Shown here one piece after another: positions 1 through 5,216 of a stretch of DNA of 5,216 nt. Position numbers and translations under genes: made by a program. Below the pieces are notes generated by a model. The model had not been told where the DNA came from, made no database searches, and saw only the letters and a list, made by a program, of their open reading frames with translations. The stretch comes from an uncultured Lachnospiraceae bacterium (GTDB taxonomy: Bacteria; Bacillota; Clostridia; Lachnospirales; Lachnospiraceae). The stretch's first letter is position 1. Each line of letters starts with the position of its first letter. The DNA is taken from contig CAKRWX010000190.1 in NCBI GenBank assembly GCA_934418055.1, positions 1 to 5,216 of the forward strand. Direction: 5' to 3'.

Positions 1-1470
1 GGATTGGATACGGGACTGATTACAGAGGTGGACCGGATTTATGCCACCAATCAGATCCTGGATGTACTGAAGCTGGATGATTATGAGGATACGGATATTT
101 TCGGAGAAACCATCTGTCTGGAACAGGTGTTAAAAGAACTGATGGATTACGCCCATGAGACAGGGGTTCTGCCGGAGGACAGTGTGACTTACCGGGATTT
201 ATTCGATACCCGGCTGATGAACTGCCTGATGCCGCGTCCAAGCGAGGTTGTGGATAAGTTCTGGCACCACTATGAGAATTCCCCGGTGGAAGCTACGGAT
301 TATTTCTACAAATTAAGCCAGGATTCCAACTATATCCGCAGATATCGTGTCTGCAAGGACTTAAAGTGGAAAGCGGAGACCAAGTTCGGGGATCTGGACA
401 TCACCGTAAACTTATCCAAACCAGAGAAAGATCCGAAAGCCATTGCGGCTGCCAAACTGGCAAAACAGAGCGGTTACCCTAAATGCCTGCTCTGCATGGA
501 GAATGTCGGCTACGCTGGCAGAGCCAATCACCCGGCCCGCAACAACCACCGGATCATTCCGATCACGGTGAACAACAGCCAGTGGGGCTTCCAGTATTCC
601 CCATATGTGTATTACAATGAGCACTGCATCGTCTTTAACGGACAGCATGTGCCTATGAAGATCGAGAAACAGACCTTCCAGAAATTATTTGACTTTGTGA
701 AGCTGTTCCCCCATTATTTCCTGGGCTCCAATGCGGATCTGCCTATCGTAGGCGGTTCCATTTTGAGTCATGACCATTTCCAGGGCGGACATTATACTTT
801 TGCTATGGCAAAGGCTCAGATCGAGCAGCATTTTACCATGAAGGGCTTTGAGGATGTGGAGGCCGGAATCGTATACTGGCCGATGTCTGTGCTTCGTCTG
901 CGGGCAGAAGATCCAGACCGTCTGATTGAGCTGGGAGATAAGGTTTTGAAGGTGTGGAGAGGTTATACCGATGAGGATGCGTTTATTTACGCGGAGACTG
1001 ACGGAGAGCCTCATAACACCATCACGCCGATTGCCAGAAAGAACGGCGACAAGTTTGAACTGGATCTGGTATTGCGGAACAATATCACCACAGAAGAGTT
1101 CCCGCTGGGCGTTTACCATCCGCACCAGGAGCTGCATCATATTAAGAAGGAAAACATCGGCCTGATCGAGGTAATGGGACTGGCAGTTCTGCCGTCCAGA
1201 CTGAAGGCAGAGCTGCATCTGCTGGCCGATTACATCGTGGAGGGCAAAGACATCCGTTCTGAGGAGTCTATCGCCAAACACGCTGACTGGGTGGAGAAAT
1301 TCCTTCCGAAGTATGACAAGATCGACCAGGACAATGTGATGGACATTCTCCAGAAAGAAGTTGGACTTGTCTTTGAACAGGTGCTGGAGGACGCCGGCGT
1401 TTATAAGTGCACAAAAGAGGGAAGAGAAGCCTTCGGCAGATTTTTAAGAAGTGTTGGATTTGAAGGATAA
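1..1470 (+). CDS. galT: UDP-glucose--hexose-1-phosphate uridylyltransferase, class II GalT (5'-truncated by window edge)
   Basis: Cytoplasmic Leloir-pathway enzyme that transfers UMP between UDP-glucose and galactose-1-phosphate. The reading frame is open from base 1 (Gly-Leu-Asp-Thr-Gly-Leu, then an EVDRIY segment). Family members have a short N-terminal stretch before this point, so roughly 10-15 residues and the true start probably lie upstream; the TTG at position 4 is unlikely to be the start. Counting from the first codon in the window (489 codons), I see a CLLC pair (Cys162/Cys165, possible metal ligands), the HDHFQ active-site motif at 257-261 (bases 769-783), which is the class II counterpart of the HPHxQ nucleophile motif of class I enzymes, a YHPHQ segment near 372, and EVMGLAVLPSRL at 390-401. 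The C-terminus is intact, with TAA at 1468-1470. In Firmicutes galT often follows galK, which would be off-window. A bidirectional terminator starts 17 nt after the stop. Family identification is firm. Confidence 0.96.
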   Translation, partial: GLDTGLITEVDRIYATNQILDVLKLDDYEDTDIFGETICLEQVLKELMDYAHETGVLPEDSVTYRDLFDTRLMNCLMPRPSEVVDKFWHHYENSPVEATDYFYKLSQDSNYIRRYRVCKDLKWKAETKFGDLDITVNLSKPEKDPKAIAAAKLAKQSGYPKCLLCMENVGYAGRANHPARNNHRIIPITVNNSQWGFQYSPYVYYNEHCIVFNGQHVPMKIEKQTFQKLFDFVKLFPHYFLGSNADLPIVGGSILSHDHFQGGHYTFAMAKAQIEQHFTMKGFEDVEAGIVYWPMSVLRLRAEDPDRLIELGDKVLKVWRGYTDEDAFIYAETDGEPHNTITPIARKNGDKFELDLVLRNNITTEEFPLGVYHPHQELHHIKKENIGLIEVMGLAVLPSRLKAELHLLADYIVEGKDIRSEESIAKHADWVEKFLPKYDKIDQDNVMDILQKEVGLVFEQVLEDAGVYKCTKEGREAFGRFLRSVGFEG

Positions 1471-1487
1471 TTAAAAAGCGATAAAAG

Positions 1488-1535
1488 AAAAACCAGAATG
1501 GACTGGCCGTGTGAAGCGGATCCATTCTGGTTTTT
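1488..1535. terminator. Bidirectional rho-independent terminator between convergent galT and PAP2 genes
   Basis: The 15-nt arms AAAAACCAGAATGGA (1488-1502) and TCCATTCTGGTTTTT (1521-1535) are perfectly complementary around an 18-nt loop. The outer A-run and T-run give a U-tract to transcripts from either direction: TTTTTATTTT for galT, and TTTTTCTTTTAT read on the minus strand for the phosphatase gene. It sits 17 nt after the galT stop and 12 nt beyond the PAP2 stop, where a shared terminator for tail-to-tail genes is expected. This is read directly from the sequence; termination efficiency is inferred. Confidence 0.93.
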
Positions 1536-1547
1536 ATTTTCCAATTT

Positions 1548-2201
1548 TTAGTTGCCCCAGGCTTTGACTTTCCGCCTCTGTGGAGAAGGAAGTGTACCGT
1601 AAGCCAGTGGATATAATCCGTAAGCCATCAATGCTGCGCCCATCACATCCACAACGGAATGCTGTTTCAGCACCATGGTAGACATGCAGATGGCGACGCA
1701 AAGGATCAGAGAAGCGATCTTTACTGATCGGAACTTACCTAATTCCTCACTCTTACAGATGGTGATGTGCACCACCAGGGAGTTGAATACGTGGATGCTT
1801 GGGAAAATGTTGGTGTTGGTGTCGGCCTTGTGAAGGACAGATACCAGCCAACAAAATACATTTTTATTTGGATCAACCACCGTCCGCAGATCGGTTCCGT
1901 TAGGGAAGATCGTGCAGATCACCAGGCTTAAGGTCATGCCGGTGAACAGGTAAATACATAAACGGTAGTAAGTCTGTTTGTTCTTAAAGAAGAAAAACAG
2001 GATTGTTCCGGCCACGTAGACAAACCACAGCAGGTATGGAACGATAAAATACTCACTAAACGGGATCAGGTCATCCAGCGCCGTGTGGATTACGTAATAA
2101 TCTCTGGTAACCGTTTTTTCCAGGTAAGCAAACCATGGAAGGTAAATAAAGGCGTAGGACAAAATCCATATATGGCTGTAACGCTTTAATTTTTCTATCA
2201 T
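1548..2201 (-). CDS. PAP2-superfamily integral membrane phosphatase/phosphotransferase
   Basis: A 217-residue polytopic membrane protein with about six hydrophobic segments (roughly 11-27, 48-71, 80-99, 137-149, 161-177, 183-202). PAP2 enzymes hydrolyse or transfer phosphate from lipid or isoprenoid phosphates at the membrane. Two catalytic motifs are visible: Pro-Ser-Ile-His at 134-137 (the PSGH-like motif) and Lys-Gln-His-x3-Asp at 179-185 (catalytic His181 with Asp185). The first canonical motif, Lys-x6-Arg-Pro, is not present in standard form. A NGTDLR segment at 101-106 stands in its place, resembling the inositolphosphotransferase-like branch of the superfamily. I chose the ATG at 2201 because AAGG in GGAAAGG lies 9 nt upstream; an in-frame TTG at 2219 would add six residues but overlaps that ribosome binding site. 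The gene is monocistronic, convergent with galT and divergent from apbE. The substrate cannot be told from sequence; undecaprenyl-pyrophosphate or phosphatidate phosphatase, or a lipid head-group transferase, are all possible. Confidence 0.87.
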   Translation of the reverse strand: MIEKLKRYSHIWILSYAFIYLPWFAYLEKTVTRDYYVIHTALDDLIPFSEYFIVPYLLWFVYVAGTILFFFFKNKQTYYRLCIYLFTGMTLSLVICTIFPNGTDLRTVVDPNKNVFCWLVSVLHKADTNTNIFPSIHVFNSLVVHITICKSEELGKFRSVKIASLILCVAICMSTMVLKQHSVVDVMGAALMAYGLYPLAYGTLPSPQRRKVKAWGN

Positions 2202-2264
2202 AAAACACAACCTTTCCAAATTAGAAAATGGGGTTGACGAGCAAAATTCTTTTAACGTTTTTGG

Positions 2265-2293
2265 ATTATATCACAACGAAAAAAAGTCGGCAA
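2265..2293 (-). promoter_or_regulatory. Sigma-A-type promoter for the PAP2 gene, extended -10
   Basis: On the minus strand, TTGCCG (2293-2288) and a perfect TATAAT (2270-2265) are separated by exactly 17 nt. TGA immediately precedes the -10 box, forming an extended -10. Transcription would begin near 2258, giving a leader of roughly 57 nt before the ATG at 2201. This is the strongest promoter match in the window. Confidence 0.75.
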
Positions 2294-2339
2294 GAGACTT
2301 TAGAGAATGTTAAGAAAATTGTATGTGAAAGATCACAGA

Positions 2340-2368
2340 TTGATTCCTTTTTTGTTCTGTGGTAGAAT
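2340..2368 (+). promoter_or_regulatory. Sigma-A-type promoter for apbE
   Basis: TTGATT (2340-2345) and TAGAAT (2363-2368) are separated by 17 nt, with four of six and five of six consensus bases. Transcription would begin near 2375, about 30 nt before the apbE start. The -35 boxes of this promoter and of the divergent PAP2 promoter are 46 bp apart, so a regulator bound between them could affect both. No clear operator palindrome is visible there. Confidence 0.65.
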
Positions 2369-2405
2369 AGGAACCTGAAATTGACAATAAGAGAGGAAAT
2401 AATTG

Positions 2406-3467
2406 GTGAAGAAAAGTAGAAAATATAGGCTGACATTGGCTTTGCTGGCGGTTGTCTGCGGTTTAAGCGGCTGTTCTGGGCAGAAAGAGGAGAAGCTGAC
2501 CAAATATGATACCCAGTTTTTTGAATTATTTGACACGGTGACCAGTGTGACCGGGTACGCCAAGGACGAGGAGACGTTCCAGTCCTATGTGGATGTATTT
2601 TATGATGAATTGAAGGAATATCATCAGTTATATGATATTTATAACGATTATGAGGGCGTCAATAATATCAAGACCATCAATGACCATGCAGGTGTTGAAC
2701 CGGTGGAAGTGGATGACCGGATCATTCAGATGTTAGAGGAAGCGGTGGACATGTACAAGCTGACGGACGGGAAGATGAACGTGGCTATGGGAAGCGTGCT
2801 TTCCATCTGGCATGAGTACCGGGAAGCTGGTATTGCGAATCCGGAGCAGGCGGAACTTCCGCCCCAGGAGGAACTAGAGGAGGCCGCCAAACACATGGAC
2901 ATTACCAAAATGGTCATTGATCCGGAGAAAAAGACCGTTTACCTGGAAGACCCGGATATGAGCCTGGATGTGGGAGCCATCGCTAAAGGATACGCGGCGG
3001 AGATGGCCAGCCGGAAGGTGGAAGAAGCAGGCTTAACACATGCTCTGATCAGCGTCGGCGGAAATATCCGCTGTATCGGAACGAAGCCAGATGGGGAAAA
3101 GTGGGTGGTCGGCGTTCAGAACCCGGACACTTCCTCCAGTGAGCGGTATCTGCATCGCCTGGGACTGGATGGAATGTCTCTGGTGACCAGCGGTACTTAC
3201 CAGCGGTATTACACCGTGGACGGGGTGAACTATCACCATATCATTCATCCGGATCTGTTAAAGCCATGGGACCGGTATTCTTCCGTGTCGATCTTAAGCG
3301 CGGATTCCGGAACAGCGGACGCTTTGGCAACCGCGGTATTTAACATGGAGCTGGAAGATGGCAAGAAGCTGATCGAATCCCAGGATGGCGTGGAGGCCAT
3401 GTGGATCGAGGCAGATGGAACAGAGCATTACAGCAGTGGATTTAAGAGTTATATGTTAAAGGATTAA
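2406..3467 (+). CDS. apbE: FAD:protein FMN transferase, ApbE family lipoprotein
   Basis: ApbE enzymes use FAD and Mg2+ to attach FMN covalently to Ser/Thr of target flavoproteins (for example Rnf, NQR and FMN_bind-domain proteins) on the outer face of the membrane. The 353-residue product opens with a lipoprotein signal: basic MKKSRKYR, a hydrophobic core, and lipobox Leu-Ser-Gly-Cys with Cys23. Family landmarks follow in order: FDTVTSVTGY near 42-51, LDVGAIAKGYA at 187-197, SVGGN at 216-220, TSGTYQRYY at 261-269, YHHIIHP at 276-282 and DSGTADALAT at 300-309. Asp305 and Thr309 occupy the usual metal-binding positions. The HHIIHP stretch departs from the usual HHIIDPxTG. I chose the GTG at 2406 because GAGAGG (2391-2396) lies 9 nt upstream and gives a standard MKK signal peptide; an in-frame TTG at 2403 would add one residue. 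Length is typical of the family. No flavinylation target is encoded in the window, so the client is elsewhere. Confidence 0.95.
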   Translation: MKKSRKYRLTLALLAVVCGLSGCSGQKEEKLTKYDTQFFELFDTVTSVTGYAKDEETFQSYVDVFYDELKEYHQLYDIYNDYEGVNNIKTINDHAGVEPVEVDDRIIQMLEEAVDMYKLTDGKMNVAMGSVLSIWHEYREAGIANPEQAELPPQEELEEAAKHMDITKMVIDPEKKTVYLEDPDMSLDVGAIAKGYAAEMASRKVEEAGLTHALISVGGNIRCIGTKPDGEKWVVGVQNPDTSSSERYLHRLGLDGMSLVTSGTYQRYYTVDGVNYHHIIHPDLLKPWDRYSSVSILSADSGTADALATAVFNMELEDGKKLIESQDGVEAMWIEADGTEHYSSGFKSYMLKD

Positions 3468-3516
3468 ATACAGACGGCGTATCACACTATAGTTATAGAA
3501 GAAACGGGGACAGAGG

Positions 3517-4425
3517 ATGAGACAGAATACAATGAAAAGCAGTTTTTTACTGGTATTGGCGGCATTTATCTGGGGCGTGGCATTTGTGGCCCAGAGCGTG
3601 GGTATGGACTATGTAGGGCCGTTTACCTTTATCGGGGCCAGATATCTGATCGGCGGACTGGTGCTGATCCCGTGTATCGCCTTTTTGAAAAAAATGGGAT
3701 ACGGTGGTGATGAGAACAAAAGTGAAGAGCAGAAGAAAAAAGAATTTCAGACCGGTATCAGAGGCGGTATCTTCTGTGGACTGGCACTCTTTATTTCCAG
3801 CAGTTTACAGCAGATTGGTATTATGTATACAACCGTGGGAAAAGCTGGATTTATCACAGCTCTCTATATTGTGATCGTGCCGATCCTTGGCATTTTTATG
3901 AAGAAAAGGGTGTCCTGGACCATCTGGATCAGCGTGGCGGTGGCAGTGATCGGTATGTATCTGCTCTGCATTACAGACGGATTTTCCATTGGCATGGGTG
4001 ATATCTATGTATTTTTATGTGCCATTGGATTTTCCTTCCATATTTTGGTGATTGACCATTTCTCCCCGAAGGCAGATGGAGTGTTGATCTCTTGTGTGCA
4101 GTTCTTTGTGGCGGGAATTCTGGGAACGATTGTGGCATTTGCGGTGGAGACGCCGAATCTGGCATCTCTGTGCGCAGCATGGGCGCCTGTGCTGTATGCG
4201 GGTATTTTATCAAGCGGAGCCGGTTACACTCTTCAGATCGTGGGACAGAAAAACATGAATCCGGTGGTGGCATCCCTGTTATTAAGCCTGGAATCCGTAT
4301 TTTCCCTGATCGCCGGATGGGTGCTTTTGGGCCAGCGGCTGTCAGTGAAGGAACAGTTTGGATGTCTTCTGGTGTTTGCGGCGATTATTCTGGCGCAGAT
4401 TCCTGCTCCTAAAAAGAAAAAATAA
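3517..4425 (+). CDS. EamA-family (DMT superfamily) ten-helix permease
   Basis: A 302-residue integral membrane protein with two EamA repeats of five helices each. The N-terminal repeat opens LLVLAAFIWGVAFVAQ (residues 11-26), and the C-terminal repeat begins about 162. The second repeat ends with the common LSLESVFSLIAGWVLLGQRLS stretch (256-276), where a conserved Glu precedes the last helices. A charged, Lys/Glu-rich cytoplasmic loop at about 58-78 separates helices 2 and 3, and the C-terminus is a short Lys tail (KKKK). The ATG at 3517 has GGGGA 6 nt upstream (3506-3510); an internal ATG at 3532 is a less likely start. It lies 49 nt after apbE with no terminator between, so co-transcription is likely. 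DMT permeases move amino acids, nucleotide-sugars, drugs or flavins, and the substrate is not readable from sequence. Confidence 0.9.
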   Translation: MRQNTMKSSFLLVLAAFIWGVAFVAQSVGMDYVGPFTFIGARYLIGGLVLIPCIAFLKKMGYGGDENKSEEQKKKEFQTGIRGGIFCGLALFISSSLQQIGIMYTTVGKAGFITALYIVIVPILGIFMKKRVSWTIWISVAVAVIGMYLLCITDGFSIGMGDIYVFLCAIGFSFHILVIDHFSPKADGVLISCVQFFVAGILGTIVAFAVETPNLASLCAAWAPVLYAGILSSGAGYTLQIVGQKNMNPVVASLLLSLESVFSLIAGWVLLGQRLSVKEQFGCLLVFAAIILAQIPAPKKKK

Positions 4426-4451
4426 AGGGAACCAGGTTTTACACTTACAAG

Positions 4452-4480
4452 TGGAGAAAAATGATGGATTATGCTAAAAT
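4452..4480 (+). promoter_or_regulatory. Promoter candidate for the zinc-ribbon gene, extended -10
   Basis: TGGAGA (4452-4457) lies 17 nt before TAAAAT (4475-4480), and TGC directly upstream of the -10 makes an extended -10 element. Start of transcription would fall near 4487, about 27 nt before the ATG. There is no convincing terminator after the permease gene (4426-4451), so readthrough from apbE and the permease could also express this gene. Confidence 0.55.
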
Positions 4481-4513
4481 AAGATTAACAATCAGGAAAA
4501 GCGAGGTGCGGTG

Positions 4514-5029
4514 ATGGTTCGAAGAATCTGTCCGATCTGTGATCAAATCATGAAATCTGCTCATTATTGCAGAAATTGTAAGTTGTTTGTCCGCAATCCC
4601 TATATCCGGGAGACGGATTACTATCTGAATGAGCGTCACCCGGCTTCAGAGGAGCACTGTTCTTTCCATGATCCATGGGAGGAGGAGAAAGAGCAGAAGC
4701 CTATAAGAGCGACTGTATCCAATGTCTCGCCGAACCGACAGCGGAGCATCAATCCTAGTGTGTACGGAGCAGCCAAAGACCGTTCAGAACAGGCCCGTCA
4801 GGTAGCGGCCATGGCCAGAGGCGAGAGCCGGAAAACTACGAAAAGCCAGACATTGGTGATGAATCCTGAACGCACTCAGACGGTGATCAACGGAAAAGTG
4901 GTTAATGGAAATGCCACAACCAGAAGGACAACCACCAGTACCCGTCAGAGGAATGGTGGAGGAATCCCACTTCCAGTCATTCTGTTTATCGTGGTGATCC
5001 TGTTAAATACCTGTGGAAGGATGTTCTGA
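4514..5029 (+). CDS. Zinc-ribbon protein with a C-terminal membrane anchor, function unknown
   Basis: A 171-residue protein that I recognise only as a type of conserved hypothetical protein in clostridia. At the N-terminus Cys6-x2-Cys9 and Cys19-x2-Cys22 form a compact treble-type zinc ribbon. A second His/Cys cluster follows at 42-52 (His42, His48, Cys49, His52) and could bind another metal ion. Residues 55-150 are hydrophilic and probably disordered, rich in Arg, Thr, Ser and Gln, and end in a Thr/Arg run (135-146) and Gly-Gly-Gly. A single hydrophobic helix at about 151-166 precedes the short end CGRMF, giving a tail-anchored layout with the ribbon probably in the cytoplasm. The ATG at 4514 is preferred over the GTG at 4511 because GAGG (4503-4506) is 7 nt from it and only 4 nt from the GTG. 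It could be a membrane-associated regulator or adaptor; no enzyme motif is visible. Confidence 0.8.
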   Translation: MVRRICPICDQIMKSAHYCRNCKLFVRNPYIRETDYYLNERHPASEEHCSFHDPWEEEKEQKPIRATVSNVSPNRQRSINPSVYGAAKDRSEQARQVAAMARGESRKTTKSQTLVMNPERTQTVINGKVVNGNATTRRTTTSTRQRNGGGIPLPVILFIVVILLNTCGRMF

Positions 5030-5031
5030 TG

Positions 5032-5053
5032 GAGATTTTCAAGCGAAAATCTC
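5032..5053. repeat. Perfect 9-bp inverted repeat at the sugar-kinase promoter
   Basis: GAGATTTTC (5032-5040) and GAAAATCTC (5045-5053) are perfect complements around AAGC. It begins 2 nt after the zinc-ribbon stop codon. Neither side has a T-run, so it is a poor intrinsic terminator. Its right arm shares two bases with the -35 box of the next promoter, so an operator or an RNA 3'-end stabilising hairpin are both possible. Confidence 0.7.
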
Positions 5054-5080
5054 GACAACAAAACGTGGGGTTTTCATAAT
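5052..5080 (+). promoter_or_regulatory. Sigma-A-type promoter for the sugar kinase gene
   Basis: TCGACA (5052-5057) and CATAAT (5075-5080) each match five of six consensus bases with a 17-nt spacer. Transcription would begin near 5087, roughly 40 nt before the ATG at 5128. The -35 box overlaps the end of the palindrome at 5032-5053, which suggests control by a DNA-binding protein. Confidence 0.65.
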
Positions 5081-5127
5081 AGAAGAAATACAAAACAGAC
5101 AATAAAAAACAGTAAATGGAGCTATTT

Positions 5128-5216
5128 ATGAAACTCATTGGGATTGACATCGGTACAACCACTATCAGCGGCGTTGTTATGGAACATAACATCGGAAATA
5201 ACGCAGAGCTTATAGA
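5128..5216 (+). CDS. N-terminus of a sugar kinase, probably FGGY family (3'-truncated by window edge)
   Basis: Only 29 complete codons are present. They open MKLIGIDIGTTTISGVVM, the phosphate-1 loop of the ASKHA (sugar kinase/actin/Hsp70) fold, in which Asp-x-Gly-Thr-Thr-Thr binds ATP phosphate. The form at the very N-terminus is typical of FGGY carbohydrate kinases such as xylulokinase or sedoheptulokinase relatives, which phosphorylate sugars in the cytoplasm. GGAG (5118-5121) is 6 nt before the ATG, an ideal ribosome binding site. The gene appears to have its own promoter. ROK-family or activator-ATPase members of the same fold cannot be excluded from this short piece, and the sugar is not identifiable. 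Confidence 0.75.
   Translation, partial: MKLIGIDIGTTTISGVVMEHNIGNNAELI

Noticed and set aside
685..1281. A 198-codon open frame on the minus strand inside galT
   Set aside because: It lies fully antisense to a firmly identified gene, has no recognisable domain or ribosome binding site, and its composition is that of a shadow frame.
2177..2190. TGTAACGCTTTAAT as a possible catabolite-control (cre) site
   Set aside because: It misses the central CG spacing and the terminal CA of the cre consensus and lies inside the PAP2 coding sequence.
2234..2269. TTGACG (2234-2239) as a plus-strand -35 box
   Set aside because: No -10-like hexamer occurs 16-18 nt downstream; the nearest AT-rich hexamer (GATTAT) is 24 nt away and is the complement of the minus-strand -10 box.
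2333..2563. A 76-codon minus-strand frame across the apbE promoter and start
   Set aside because: It covers the apbE promoter, ribosome binding site and signal peptide region in antisense and has no start signal or domain.
4092..4412. A 106-codon plus-strand frame and a 100-codon minus-strand frame (3971-4273) within the permease gene
   Set aside because: Both overlap the clear EamA coding sequence and show no protein-like features; they are out-of-frame shadows.
4426..4457. A terminator after the permease gene
   Set aside because: Only weak short pairings are present (for example CACTT/AAGTG with a 2-nt loop) and no T-run follows, so no terminator is supported.
5060..5074. AAAAC/GTTTT hairpin as a terminator for the zinc-ribbon gene
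   Set aside because: The stem is only five mostly A-T pairs with no following U-tract, and it sits in the spacer of the kinase promoter.

Overview
The window looks like chromosomal DNA from a low-to-mid GC, Gram-positive anaerobe of the Clostridia, most likely Lachnospiraceae-like. The reasons are a class II (Firmicutes-type) GalT, a lipoprotein-type ApbE, an EamA permease with a typically clostridial N-terminus, purine-rich Shine-Dalgarno sites, and sigma-A-like promoters with extended -10 elements. This assignment is by recognition only; no search was run. I see no rRNA, tRNA, CRISPR array, insertion sequence or phage gene.

Layout. (1) Positions 1-1470, plus strand: the 3' nearly complete part of galT (UDP-glucose--hexose-1-phosphate uridylyltransferase, Leloir pathway), whose true start lies before the window. 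(2) Positions 1488-1535: a perfect 15-bp inverted repeat flanked by A- and T-runs, a bidirectional terminator shared with the convergent gene. (3) Positions 1548-2201, minus strand: a six-helix PAP2-family membrane phosphatase or phosphotransferase. (4) Positions 2202-2405: a divergent intergenic region with two back-to-back promoter candidates. (5) Positions 2406-3467: apbE, an exported lipoprotein FAD:protein FMN transferase. It is followed after 49 nt, with no visible terminator, by (6) an EamA/DMT ten-helix permease at 3517-4425. (7) Positions 4514-5029: a small zinc-ribbon protein with one C-terminal membrane segment and its own extended -10 promoter. (8) Positions 5032-5053: a perfect 9-bp palindrome that abuts and overlaps the -35 box of a good promoter for (9) the start of an FGGY/ASKHA-type sugar kinase at 5128, cut by the window end.

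How the genes relate. galT and the terminal sugar kinase are both carbohydrate genes but are separate transcription units. The most suggestive pairing is apbE with the EamA permease: an extracytoplasmic flavin transferase needs FAD outside the membrane, and a co-transcribed drug/metabolite-type transporter is a candidate supplier. This is inference. The rest is ordinary core or near-core chromosome, and I found no clearly new multi-gene system. The items most worth a second look are the apbE-permease pair, the tail-anchored zinc-ribbon protein, and the palindrome at the kinase promoter.
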